DNA of 64,000 bases from Liolophura sinensis. Lineage: Eukaryota; Mollusca; Polyplacophora; Chitonida; Chitonidae. The notes beneath the pieces are model-generated. The model did not search any database. It saw only the letters and a list, made by a program, of their open reading frames with translations, and was not told where the DNA came from. Made by a program: the position numbers and the translations under genes. Positions 9,725 through 20,520 of this stretch are shown here, piece after piece; position 1 is the first letter of the stretch; every line of letters starts with the position of its first letter. The stretch is from the NCBI RefSeq assembly GCF_032854445.1, contig NC_088298.1, forward strand, positions 18,431,976 to 18,495,975. The letters are read 5' to 3'.

Positions 9725-11884
9725 GTAAGTTCAGTTGACTATCTTATTTAAGTCTTTTGCTGGGAAAGATTATTAGTTATTGATGATTTTATTAGGATGT
9801 ATGAGGGCAATGTACCACACTCATTAAAGGTCATGGCCTTATACAACCTGGCAAAAATCAATAATAACAAATTTATTATCCTTCAAGCTTTACAATTGTA
9901 TGCCTCGACTGAAAAAGACATTTTATTAACATTTTCCGAAAACTCGTTATCACCCATTAACCTGGTGAATGATGTTGCAAAAATAACCAATGAAATAAAG
10001 CCTTGAAATCTCCATTTAACTTCATTTTGCTTAAAAATATCACGCTTAAAAAACTGCCCTTGTTCATATCCACTCTGTTTAGCTAAACATGTTATATAAA
10101 GTGGCTGTTTCATAATGAGGAATGTAGCAGAGTAAATATGAGAGATGGAGATGCGTTAGGTAATCCTTAGAGTATGTGCAGATTGCAGTTGTTTAAAGAT
10201 CAAATGTGTCAAAAACTGAACACTCCTTAAAATTTCACTGGTGTGTACTCTGCAAAGTTTACCCTGACATTGAGTGTTTCTGGCGTCTGCAGCAAAACAC
10301 CGAGCAAATGAAATAAATAGATAAATGCATAAATAGTAAGTTTTAAGTTTTTTATGTGACCACGTCACTTCAGATGCAGGCGTATAGGTACATTTCAGTA
10401 ATGGTTTCTAAGGCCACCTTGAGTTAGATGTGATCTGAGGTGCAACGTCTCATGCAGTCGGTTTAATGTCTTACTTAGCTGTCAAACCCTACAACGTTGT
10501 GCTCGCTGGTTCACTTCGGTATCTGGGAAGATACCGTTATGACTGAAAACATGGCGTTCAAGCAAAAGCAGGCATAGAGGAATTTTTGTCTTGCTGTGGT
10601 AATTTCAAAAGTCAACGTGTTGTCCCTGTGAACATCATGCATATTGTGTTTGTAGGTGGCTGTCAGAGGGGGTCACAAAATAAACCAAACCATAACTTTT
10701 GTGCACACATTTGGATTTTTTGTATGTTTGAATGTAACGGGAGCAGCTTTCCAGTGCTTATACTAGCAGTAGCTAGCGGGAATTTCCCTTTAGCTCATTT
10801 GGTATAGCCAATAGTATTGGTGTCTTGGGAGAGGGGGAAGGATTTAAGTGGGAAGGAGTGTAACAGGAGCAGTTTTCCAGTGCTTATACTAGCAGTAGGG
10901 AGAGGAAATTCACCTTTAGCTCGTTTGGTAGAGCGCTTGTCTTCGAGTTCAAATCCTTGTGTGACGCTCCTAGTGAAATCCTCTAATCTTTACACCAGCT
11001 TTAAGTTAAAAAGTACATATTCATTTTGTTTTGAGTTGACTGTTGCATGTGAAGACCTGCCATTAGGCCAGACTACTTCTGTTATTTTTGTGCTAAAAAC
11101 ATTGGTAGACTAAAATATTTCTGGTTTTCCACCAATGAGGATTGAACTCGGATTTATGTCAAACGGTCCAACGGTATAAAAATTGCAACAATGTATTTAT
11201 ACAGAAATGTAATGCAAGTGACTGCAGCTGGATTTTGGTTTAAAATGTAAACAGATTCATTTGCGAGTTAGTAGTTTAACCATTTTGCTTTCTGTATTAT
11301 AACTTCTATACTCCGATTTGTTCTCATAAAAATTACCCAGTAACATTTTCATAATATAAGCCTCATGTCCGACATTTGTATATCACTCGTAGTCCATAAA
11401 GGGCGTTCCAAGTCGATAATCGCAAGATCCATTTCCAAAACAACGTTTAACACTAGCTCCCAAAGACAAAGGTATGTAAGAAATTATACAAATAGGAAAT
11501 AAAGCCGGTAACACACAAGAGAGAAGCGGTCAGCAGTTTTCAATGATGCCGGGCAGACAGTGGATATTCCAAGCATGAATTCCATATCAAAGTTCAAATT
11601 GGTAGTCCTTGAATGAGCTCCAGGTCAAATAACATTTAAACAGGGTATCTCAACTGTTCATAAAGACATCATGCAGATGTGATGAGCATGGCTGCCTTTA
11701 CGACCTCTAGACGCAGTTTAAGCGGTATTAGATACAGTTCGAAAATGACGAGCGTTACAGACCTTCACCGAAGAGATTGTGATTTAAATGGCATTGCCTG
11801 ATGGTGTGCGCAAGATCCATTCATTGATCTCTTGTTATTGTATTTTACTTGAATTACACGAAAAGGAAAGAAATGAATGATTAG
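9725..11884. other. No confident gene; intron-like DNA after the SET exon
   Basis: No continuation of the SET domain was seen. A plus ORF at 9797-10006 (69 codons) has no recognised family. The only structured element is the duplicated tRNA-like block at 10733-10970. Confidence 0.45.
10733..10970 (+). repeat. Tandemly duplicated ~126-bp tRNA-like segment
   Basis: Two copies start at about 10733 and 10859 with 'gtaac(g/a)ggagcag(c/t)tttcca' and 'gtgcttatactagcagtag', and continue into a Pol III A-box-like 'tttagctcgtttggtagagc'. The second copy also has a B-box-like 'gagttcaaatcc', but the spacing is too short for a functional tRNA. It is probably a SINE or tRNA pseudogene fragment. Confidence 0.55.
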
Positions 11885-12025
11885 AGAATGTGACTCAGAG
11901 GACAACGAAGAAGAACTCACAGCGACCGCATTGGTGAGAGGCTCCTGGGTCATTACGCTGCGCTAGCGCGCTAACCGACTGAGCCACGGAGGCCCCCGAA
12001 GAAGAGATAATTGAATCACCATCAG
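11885..12025 (+). pseudogene. Candidate acidic exon interrupted by a SINE
   Basis: Removing the 82-bp SINE and one copy of its 9-bp target duplication leaves an open frame: ECDSEDNEEE directly followed by IIESPS. It is preceded by an AG (gattag) and followed by a GT donor (atcag|gtttgt). The acidic composition resembles other short candidate exons downstream, and the gene may be the SET gene. As it stands the SINE breaks the frame. The exon call is inferred from composition and splice dinucleotides only. Confidence 0.35.
11915..11996 (-). mobile_element. SINE head with 9-bp target-site duplication
   Basis: Minus orientation copy of the SINE head (gcctccgtggctcagtcgg...gcgctagcgcagcgtaatg...). 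It is flanked by the exact direct repeat cgaagaaga at 11906-11914 and 11997-12005. Only the tRNA-related part is present, so it inserted as a short copy. Confidence 0.88.
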
Positions 12026-12751
12026 GTTTGTATAACTACATGCATACCATGTTGACCAGATTATTAATCTCATTACGAAATAGAAGATTCAAATGCACGT
12101 AAATTTAAGCTTAATCTAAAGTGTAATCGTCCTGGTAATTAAAAAAATCAAAATTATATTCCAGAGTTATTACTTTATCTGGGCAATGGAAGCAGTTTGA
12201 GATATAATTCCATATTGGGAAATCTTCTTATGTTGAAAAAAAAGACACTCACAGCATCTAACAGTTATGGCATTCAGAGCTGTGGCCTGAGGCTTTGGAA
12301 ACTTTGGCATACATCTCTCTGGATAAGAGCATGTGGGTGAAGAATGGTTCTGGCAACATGGTGAAAAATTGGCCTCCATCAACACAAGCTTTAAAAACTT
12401 TAAGCTTTTACACTTGCCAAGATTGTAGTCCTCCAGATTTATCTGTGTTTTCGTTTTTTTTTTCCTTGGGGATTTACTCATTTCAAGATATTGCGGTTGT
12501 AGTGTTTGAAGCCATCTGAGAGTAGATTTTCCAGATTTATCAATGTTTTACTCCCCAATCTGCTTTGTGACTGGATCATCCAGGTTAACGTCGAGTCAGG
12601 CGAAAGATTCTAACAGTCAGTCCGGGTTTGGCAAGTTAAAACACCAAGCACTCGCTCACTCACTCACTCATCCTTTCCAATCGCTGACTTTAGAATACCC
12701 TGCATCAATCTAATTTTACTTAATGTTTGTTTTTTTTTTTTATCTTTTTAG

Positions 12752-12800
12752 AAGGAAATGGAAGAGAACAGTTTCAGATGACGATGAAACCCCTGACTGA
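12752..12800 (+). CDS. Candidate short terminal exon (acidic)
   Basis: After a long T tract and an AG acceptor (ctttttag) the frame reads RKWKRTVSDDDETPD and stops. It could be a last exon. It is unsupported by homology and listed because three similar acidic, stop-terminated, AG-preceded pieces follow within 4.5 kb. Confidence 0.25.
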
Positions 12801-12854
12801 AATAAGAAATATTGGTTCAGGTTGTGTTGTTTTTTGTTCTCTGGACCATTAATC

Positions 12855-13000
12855 CAGAACCTGCCGCGGTGGTGAAGTGTTTAGGGCATCTGCATTCAGC
12901 TGGGGAAATCCAGGTGCAATGCTAGGTCAGTTCATGACAAGGATATTAGAAATAGTACCTACTACTCTCTCAATTGGCGCTCATCATAGAAGGGGACTTC
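12855..13000 (+). mobile_element. Old SINE-like fragment
   Basis: 'cctgccgcggtggtgaagtg' then 'tttagggcatctgc', with a decayed B-box region 'aatccaggtgcaatgctagg', looks like a tRNA-headed SINE of a different family from the abundant one. No target duplication was identified. Confidence 0.4.
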
Positions 13001-13053
13001 TGCAGTTATGAAATTATGCTAATGTTCATATTGTTTAATCCTTTGTGTTGCAG

Positions 13054-13112
13054 GTAAAGAAGGAATTTTGCATTTTGACAGTAGTCAGTGGTCATCTGAT
13101 GATATGAAATAA
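13054..13112 (+). CDS. Candidate short terminal exon (acidic)
   Basis: After ctttgtgttgcag the frame reads KEGILHFDSSQWSSDDMK and stops. It has a good acceptor-like context but no homology; it could be chance. Confidence 0.2.
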
Positions 13113-13402
13113 TTGACAATCATTGTGGAAAAGGCCTAAAATTTATTTCTTTACAGAAAAATTATAACAGAATTCAGTACTAAATTAAGCCAGAAAGATT
13201 TCTATATCCAGTTAATATTAAACTTATGGGTATGCAATCACTCAGACGAAAAAGGAAAAATATCATTGATTTCACTTGTTAATTCTTCTGTCACTTGTCA
13301 AATTAAGGTAGTTGTTTTTGGCCTCATTTTATATTCAAAATGGCCGTCCGGGAGCCATACTGAAATTTACCGCTATTCTAAGAGAACTACCGCACCGCCA
13401 TG

Positions 13403-13540
13403 GCCGAGCTGTTGGCCGAGTAGCGCTAGACCTGGGTTCCAGCCTGGGTCGATTCATGCTGAAGTCTTCAAAAATGGTACCCCCTGGTCCCTCGACTGGT
13501 GCACAGCACTAGAGGGTAGAGTCAGTATAATCTGCAAGGT
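13403..13540 (+). mobile_element. tRNA-derived SINE fragment (second family)
   Basis: The head 'tggccgagctgttggccgag' is followed by a B-box-like 'gggttccagcctgg' and by 'gagtcagtataatctgc' with 'gctgggtgtgtacc'. The last part matches the core of the minus-strand SINE at 50860-51095 ('gtatcagtataatatggc', 'tgggtggggtg'). Confidence 0.6.
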
Positions 13541-14120
13541 GGCTTGCTGGGTGTGTACCTTTTTCACACGTTTAAGATGGCCACCAATCCACCATATTGA
13601 ATTTTTATCTAAGTTATTTTTGTTAAACTGCTTAAGTTATCTTGAGAATGACCTTTTGGTGTCATACATGCATTTGGGCATTGTATGGTTTGAAGTCTCA
13701 TATGCATATTCACTGTGGTTGTAAGGCAGCAATATTGAGATATTTTGTAATACGTATTCGAAAGAGGAATTGCTTTTAATAAATTTTGCATACAGGTTTA
13801 ATAATCCCAGAATGTTGTACATATAGTTATATATGTAATTTGTGGCTTTGTTTACCGATTGAAAGAACCAGAGCAAACAAAACCTCAGAATTTAGTGTTT
13901 TATGGTGGGCATCAAGATTAATTCAAGAATCTCTTGTTTTAAAATACTGTTAAATATGTGCTAAAATGCGTTTGGTGTCAAAATCTTTAAAAACTGGTTT
14001 ATACCTTTAAGATGCATGCTCGCTGATGAGTGACATACATTACAATGTTTAGATTGCACACCTCAGTTATATATTACAACTTAGATTAGACCATTTCCAT
14101 TGCACTTGTTCCATTTCTAG

Positions 14121-14190
14121 TGAGAAACCGCCACATAATTTATCGGATGAAGAAGAATTGGATGACAATTCCGCTTCACAGTGTAACTAA
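14121..14190 (+). CDS. Candidate terminal exon (acidic C-terminus)
   Basis: After ccatttctag the frame reads EKPPHNLSDEEELDDNSASQ followed by CN and a stop. The strong acidic bias is protein-like and resembles 11885-12025 and 12752-12800. There is no recognised domain. Confidence 0.3.
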
Positions 14191-14745
14191 TGGGTCTGCT
14201 TGAACTTTCTTCCACAACAGGTTTGGTCTTCTGTGACATGCATCGGCGCCATACGGCTAAAATACTGCTGGGTGCAATGTAACATTAGTCAGTTAATCAG
14301 TGAAGAATCCGATCTTATTTGAAATGATGCCAAAATGATATCTGAATGTTCACTATTACTTTACAGTGGTGTACACTCATGACAATTCCTTATGAAAACA
14401 GCCAAATAATAGGAAGGTGCACCCTCAGAAATTTGTGTCCCATATAGAAACTTTCAGGATTCTTAAGCAGTGGCACTGACATTAAAACGTTATACATGTA
14501 CATTTTTTGCATTACATATTTACTTTCAATACTGATACTTCAAGGTTCCACAGAAAACCATAGCAATTTGTGAAGAACCCTTTCTTGAGATTGTACGGCG
14601 TCCTTTATTTGGACACAGTGCATATATCCGTGGCCTCCCTACGTCTTAAACATTGAGCAGATTTGGTCTCCTTTACTCTGAAAACAAGTGTTCCTTTAAG
14701 GCTATATACTAGTATATGTGAGCTGACGTACATAGGGGTTGTGTA

Positions 14746-14762
14746 CCCCCCCCCCCCCCCCC
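14746..14762 (+). repeat. Poly-C tract
   Basis: Seventeen consecutive C. Two similar homopolymers occur in the window (G at 20627-20644, C at 46091-46107). Exact lengths may be unreliable in an assembly. Confidence 0.8.
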
Positions 14763-14798
14763 GCAAGGTCGCCTTTGGTCTGTATGCATATATACGAA

Positions 14799-14840
14799 GG
14801 CCTCCGTGGTCGAGTCGGAGTTGTTAGCCAGCTGCTTATT
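14799..14840 (+). mobile_element. SINE head fragment
   Basis: 'ggcctccgtggtcgagtcgg' then 'agttgttagcc' is the start of the abundant SINE with a divergent A box. The remainder is missing. Confidence 0.5.
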
Positions 14841-16453
14841 AGTGGTCACCATAAGTCTTTAAAATATTGCAAAAAATGCTCTCCTTTAGTCTATAGCATA
14901 AATTTATAATGGTCCCCTTAAGTCTTTTTTTATAGTATATACATCCGGTCTGCTTAATGCTGATGAAGTATACATATTTCTTAAGGAGACCACTCTGGTG
15001 TATATTTTTCGAATTTCAGATAATTGACATAAAAGTGATATTTTTGTGATATTTAGCTTTAAAGAGCGTGAACTATACATAAATATTTTTTTGTATGTTT
15101 TTCTTAAATATATATGTGGCCACCTAAGTCTGGAAAAATAGTATGGTTCCCCTCTTGCTGGAAATATACAATATATAATGTATATATAGATATATACATA
15201 TTCCTTGTATTAAACTAAATGATACAAATGAAACAAGACATGGTATATTCCTTTGAGACCTATAAGAGATTTTAAGGCATAACAACTACCATGAGAAGAC
15301 AAAAGAAATTTTGACTTAAGCACAGTTAGTTTTAGACTAATGCCATAACACTTGGTTATTCACAGTTTTTAAAACCGACAAGAAATCCCGGGAGTGACCA
15401 TGACTCTCAACTGGGCACACAAATCGCGCTCCGTGCAATTTGTCGCCTGTAATTGTAACCTCATCTTGACATCTATGTAACAGACAATTGCGTGTAATAT
15501 ATATGAGTGAATGTTATAAGGTCTCCTCCAGAGTTGTCCCATAACTACATATGCTGTTCAATTACAATAACTGTCAATACGCAGATATAGTTGTCTTCAT
15601 GATATCTTCATGATACCGTGCAAAGATACGGATGGAGGAGGCCAGAGCAAACCGCAGATCTGATGATCCAAATCGCAGCCAAAACAGCGAGGTTGGGATT
15701 CGAAGACGGACCTCAATAATTGGTCATGTGCCTGATAACTGCAGTGACACAGCGCTTTAAATGCTTTATCTGCGTTAAAGTTTTATGAACTCGTGGTATT
15801 TCGCGCTCCCTTGCGTCCAGCCGAAGGCCATGTGTAAGAAAAAAAAATAGGAGCTTCCGGGTACAACAACATACATATTCCGCCTCTCAACTCTGAATGA
15901 TCCTACGCCGTCTGGTTTTGCGTTTAGACGCATTCCGCCGCTCTCTAGGTTCGCTTTACATCACTGCATTTTAAACAACACTGAGGTCATTTGAGGCACG
16001 GTGATGAGACAGGAAGTGAGGTCAGAAAACACCAAGATCTCAATATTTGTTTCAAATAATACTTTAAACACATGCACTCTCTTTATCTAATGTATGCACT
16101 TGGCATTCTAACCAACACCCGAAAAAAGTCTATTCCTAATTGCTCATTAAATAGTTCCGCGCGAGGATACCAGTTGTGAGGCTAATCCTAAAAAAGCCTA
16201 CCAAAGGTCAAGCTTATCTGGTGGAGGCGGTGTTGGCTTTTTGGAAATGGGTTTTACCATTATTGATTTGGAACCTACTTCGTGGTTTACTAGTGGTACA
16301 CGAACGTCGGATCTGACGCTTCGTTTGTCATTTGCACAAAATAGCTGTTTCCAGTTAGCATGACCGGATTTCCTCGTTTCGAAGCAAACAAACCCATGAT
16401 ATGTTAAAGCATGTAACACACAGCTCTGCACTTGGATGTTATATAGCCGGTAA
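14841..16453. other. No gene recognised
   Basis: AT-rich DNA with poly-A at 15838-15848 and no frame or repeat that could be supported. Confidence 0.5.
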
Positions 16454-16686
16454 TTTATTTATTTATTTAATTGGTGTTTTACGCCGTATTCATGAATATT
16501 TCACTTATACGACTTCGGCCAGCACTTCGGTGGTAGGAAACCGAGCAGAACCGAGGGAAACACAGGTTGCTAGCAGACCTTCTCACGTAGGACCGGAGAG
16601 GAAGCCAGCATGAGCTGGACTGGAACTCTTGAACTTGAATCGTTAAGTTTCGCAAGCGTGCTACTCAACTGAGCCACAGACGCCCC
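16454..16686 (-). mobile_element. Near full-length SINE, minus orientation
   Basis: Begins with (TTTA)n and the tail 'aattggtgttttacgccgta', followed by 'tttcacttatacgac'. It ends with the tRNA-like head 'caactgagccacagacgccc'. The flanking 'cggtaatt(t/a)' at 16448 and 16690 is a likely target duplication. The tRNA region is diverged. Confidence 0.88.
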
Positions 16687-16944
16687 GGGCGGTAATTACA
16701 AATCTTAGCAGTTGTATTGTAGGTTAAATGTGAATGGTTGAACTGGCAACCCGAAAAAGTGACAATAACTCAGAAGAGTTAAGGTTCAGGCCATTTATTA
16801 TAAATGACGGATATATTGCCCATAACGAAAATTGGGGCATGATTAGAAATATACAGGTACACAATACAACGCACATGTACAAAGTGGATTATGACAAGGT
16901 CATGCCCTAAACGTTAAATTTCACATTTCTTCAATAAATTGTAG

Positions 16945-17048
16945 AATTACGCAAAGGTGATGGTGCAAAAAGGTCCACCGATGACACTGAAACAGTTATC
17001 TCCCCACCCGAAGACTCTGAACAGGAAGAGACAATAGGCCTAAGTTAA
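16945..17048 (+). CDS. Candidate terminal exon (acidic)
   Basis: After aataaattgtag the frame reads LRKGDGAKRSTDDTETVISP then PEDSEQEETIGLS and a stop. It is low in complexity and acidic, typical of disordered C-termini. No homology is recognised. Confidence 0.3.
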
Positions 17049-17124
17049 ACACACGTAAGTGGATTTTATCGTTATATGAAATTGAGCTTACCCTGTGAGA
17101 AACGAGAGTGATCAAACTCACAGT

Positions 17125-17358
17125 TAGAGGGCGAAGAAAATGGGACCTCCAATATCCCGGAGCAGTCAAATGCTGGCCTCCATAGACAGGAGTATAACGT
17201 TAATACATGGCATAAATAGGAACAATTCCCTAACATTACTGGAGAATGGAGAATTTATTAAGAATACTTCAAATGTAACAGATGATCATCAAACATCTAG
17301 ATTATTTTCACCACAAAATGAGAACTTGCTAAAGGCAAGTCAAGGCTCAGTTAAATAA
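17125..17358 (+). CDS. Candidate exon, unrecognised
   Basis: Two overlapping frames look protein-like. One after ttag reads EENGTSNIPEQSNAGLHRQE. The other, 17140-17358, contains TLLENGEFIKNTSNVTDDHQ and LFSPQNENLLKASQGSVK before its stop. Related short strings 'a(g/a)cagt(c/t)aaatgct(g/a)' occur at 17159, 17448 and 17965, suggesting local duplication. Function unknown. Confidence 0.22.
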
Positions 17359-17564
17359 TGGCCTCCAAAGTCATTATTCTGTTCACCTAGTCATTAGTCT
17401 AGCCATCTGTCTGTATAAATCTATTCACGAATGGCATAAGTTTAGAACAGTTAAATGCTAACCTGCAGCCTTAGAACTAGTTTTAACTTAAGCAGTTGAG
17501 GGACCCACCGTGATTAAATTCCTAAACAAGAAAAACTTATCTGCTGATATCATTAAAAATATAG

Positions 17565-17827
17565 GGGCCTCCGTGGCTCAGTCGGTTAAAGCGCTAGCGC
17601 AGCGTATTGACCCAGGAGTCTCTCACCAATGCGGTCGCTGTGAGTTCAAGTCCAGCTCATGCTGGCGGCCGTACGTGAGAAGGTCTGCCAGCAACCTGCG
17701 GATAGTCGTGGGTTTCCACCGGGCTCTGCCCGGTTTCCACCCACCATAATGCTGGCCGCCGTCGTATAAGTGAAATATTCTTGAGTACGGCGTAAAACAC
17801 CAATCAAAAAAGAAAAAAAAAAAAAAA
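17565..17827 (+). mobile_element. Full-length tRNA-derived SINE with 13-bp target duplication
   Basis: The best copy in the window. The head 'gcctccgtggctcagtcgg' carries the A box; 'gtgagttcaagtccagctca' carries the B box. Then come 'caacctgcggatagtcgtgg', 'accataatgctggccgccgt', the tail 'cttgagtacggcgtaaaaca', and poly-A. The exact repeat attaaaaatatag flanks it at 17552-17564 and 17828-17840. This copy defines the family for the other fragments. Confidence 0.95.
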
Positions 17828-18249
17828 ATTAAAAATATAGTAAACCAAGGAAGTGAAGCCAACCTGTGAAGCATTTCAATTCTGGTCTTCACAAGAATGG
17901 CATTTAGTGATGCATTTCATACAATACATTTCATATAGACTTGATCTGCGTATAGAAACAAAAAGCAGTTAAATGCTGGCCTCCAGGTATAGTATAATAT
18001 GTGATGACCTCCTACGTTGTAATTTTATATTTTACTGAAGTAATCCCAGGCGCATGAAACACGTGTGAAATGGAGTCTAGAATACATTAATTCGGATGTA
18101 CTTTCGCAGTGTGTTTGACCTCCAACAATCTAACCTTTATATAACAGCTTCCGTTATTCCCAATGAAGTAGCTGTGAATGCACCTCCAATACTGAAGCTG
18201 CGTCCCTTATAGTGTTATGGGCTAAGCCCAATAAATTCTAACACAGTCT

Positions 18250-19028
18250 TTAAAGTGCTGGAAAAATAATTGTAAAACACATGGGAGCGGTTTCTAAGAT
18301 GAAATAAAAGGCCGGATGAGTGTCAAGAATGTTTAAATATGTCTTAAGAGGGCTAACTGGGCAGATGACAGAAGTTGGAGAAACTGGGAGATGTATATTT
18401 ATAGGGTGCAAATCGCTGTTTTTATAATGGTACAGCCGTAATGTAGGTGCAGACAGTTCCTCATGTGTAGTGTGAAAATTAATGCGCCTCACTTGTGAAA
18501 TGGTGTTTCTGTTGTTGTCTCGAGTTAGTGTAATTTCACCTATACACACGAAAGCATGAAAAGCTAACAGGAACATTGCCTTAAACAGAGATATTAGAAA
18601 TAGGAAGTGAGAGCAATATGCAAATTTCATATCAGTCTTTCTAAAATAGGGAGTGTGACAGGTAGACGGGTGTCGCAAGAGGGTTTAAGCCTTTTTAATT
18701 CTTTTAAGATTTTTGGGATTAGGAAATGGCCTGTTACGTCTTGTAGACTGTCAATGTGACGCACAAAGCTAATGGCCGAAATACTGGAATAGACTGTGGC
18801 AGCACTAAAATTCCTCAGAAAAAGATAACATATGTGCGCTGAAATTTTTGTCGGCGTTGAAGGGAAAACTGGCTGAATGGGGAATCTAGCCTGCTGGAGA
18901 GACATGATTTGGTGTACCATTCTCCGATAGCTCTGTTGGGTGTTCTTTGCTAAAGAAGCTTGCGCTAGTTTGTTAACTACAGACTGGAACTCTTTGGCGG
19001 AATATTCACGGGCTGAGGAGCCAACCAC
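18250..19028 (-). pseudogene. Tyrosine recombinase of the DIRS/Ngaro-like element
   Basis: The first frame (19028-18627) is the core-binding domain: QASLAKNTQQSYRRMVHQI, FSAATVYSSISAISFVRHID, and DVTGHFLIPKILKELKRLKP. The second (18678-18250) is the catalytic domain: FKAMFLLAFHAFVCIGEITL and LYHYKNSDLHPI. In this fold the first catalytic Arg normally lies in a 'F-L-R-x-G-E' context; here the residue is Cys (FVCIGE), so it should be inactive. A frameshift near 18660 joins the two frames. Confidence 0.85.
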
Positions 19029-19129
19029 TGTGCTAGGCGTCGGGTTTCCTGGAATTGAAAACGGGACAGACGGTCAGCTACTGAATTTAATTTTTCCACT
19101 TATATGTTTAGAGCGAAAAGAAATATTAT

Positions 19130-19412
19130 ATTTCAGAGTCGTTAATTACCTCCACGACGGCCGCATTATCAGTCATGAATAAAATCCTATGAGTTTTTAC
19201 CTGCGGCCTCATAGTTCCATTACAACAACAATAGGGATTAGCTCCTGGCCTGTAATGTAAAGGTGATTAGTGTCTTCGTACCACTGACCGGCAAACCACA
19301 GATTACCTAAAACAGCAGCAAAGCCAGCGTGCACACCTGCTGCATCAGTGTAAAGACGAATGTGATCTGACGATACCCAGTTAGAAAAGTAAAAAAAAAG
19401 AAGATTTTCCAT
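19130..19412 (-). pseudogene. RNase H fragment of the DIRS/Ngaro-like element
   Basis: IRLYTDAAGVHAGFAAVLGN supplies the first Asp, and GQWYEDTNHLYITGQELIPI the Glu region. After a stop, a shifted frame gives LFMTDNAAVVEVIND with the next Asp. The order and spacing fit RNase H of YR retrotransposons. Confidence 0.8.
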
Positions 19413-19826
19413 TAAAGTTGTTCAGGAAATTTAGCCATGCTGACATGTCGGCTCCCCCTTACTTAAACGCTCGTGATGATATCGTTAAGTAAAGACCCAC
19501 TGTTATGTTTTACATACGGCGGAGGAAAGCGCGCCCGTGAATAATGACTAAGCAGCAAAAGTTTAGATATCCAAGGAAAGACTGGCGTTCTAAAAGTGTC
19601 ACCTTTTTTTCCTCGATTTTAATTGGAAAAGCAAGTCACGTGCTCTGCCCAGTATATCTTGCGGAAGACGAGCCTCCATCTTGTTTGAGTCTATTTCAAT
19701 CCCATACACTTGAATTACCGTAGTGGGCTGAACAGTTTTTGGTTGTTTAATTGGAACCCCTATTCAGAAATTCTGAATATCTTGACTGCATTTCATAGAC
19801 TATTTGGGAAATACAAAGTGAAATCA
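19413..19826. other. Gap where the RT core is expected; nothing recognised
   Basis: About 410 bp that carry no RT motif in any frame I could follow. It is either unrelated inserted DNA or sequence decayed beyond recognition. Confidence 0.45.
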
Positions 19827-20520
19827 TCAATCATATGTTAAGTCCTTAAATGGGGGCGTAACAAAAGGACCTTGTATCCTGCCCAGCGAATGCACGTGTT
19901 GTAGCTTTGTGGTAACCATAGCTGGACGGCCCGTTGTCGAACGATGGTTGTATTTTGTGTCCTTTATTATAGAAAGAGAACCCCTCACACCTATTTGAAA
20001 GCCAAATGAGAAGCCATCAATCACATATTGTTTCAGATCGGCAAGATACTGTGTAAGAGAATGAGCTAGCTGGTCTACCTTTACGGTTGTTGGAAGTTGA
20101 GCCTGAGGAATCGAGGCTGACTTACACGATGTCGTGCCGTGCTTTTTGTTACATTTTGTGCATTCGTGTTTGCGTCCGCAGTTTGGGGTGTTACACATGC
20201 CCGATCTACAAGATGACCAACAGTATCCGGGGAAAAGGAGGTTTTTGTTTGGTGCGAAAATTGCTTTGAGTGTGAGCAGCAGTTGTTTGTGCAGTTTTCG
20301 AAGAGCAAAGCCGCCATACCTCATCATGAATTTTGGCCCATCTTATAGACTGAACAGCACGGAGCTTACGGAAGTTCTCATCGTAGAAGTTAGCTGCTTG
20401 AAAGCCGTGGTTTTGGCTCAGAATTTTGATTGTCTTACGATATTTGACAAGCCCCAGAGATTGCTCTGGAAACTTTGTTCTCAGTTCACAGTATTGGCTG
20501 AAGAATAAGAGGTAAACTCA
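19827..20520 (-). pseudogene. gag and pre-RT segment of the DIRS/Ngaro-like element
   Basis: The gag part reads AANFYDENFRKLRAV and RWAKIHDEVWRLC, then after frameshifts a Cys/His cluster CNTPNCGRKHECTKCNKKHG. The pre-RT part reads LKQYVIDGFSFGFQIGVRG and LGRIQGPFVTPPFKDLTY, the conserved lead-in to RT in these elements. The sequence then departs from the element at about 19830. Confidence 0.78.

Larger units (their letters stand above)
18250..20520 (-). mobile_element. Degenerate DIRS/Ngaro-like tyrosine-recombinase retrotransposon
   Basis: Reading minus: gag (20520-20090), the pre-RT region (20060-19830), then a gap where RT motifs should be, RNase H (19412-19130), and the tyrosine recombinase (19028-18250). 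This gag, RT-RNase H, YR order is that of YR retrotransposons. The RT catalytic core is missing between 19826 and 19413, and stops and frameshifts occur throughout. No terminal repeats were identified. Confidence 0.85.
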
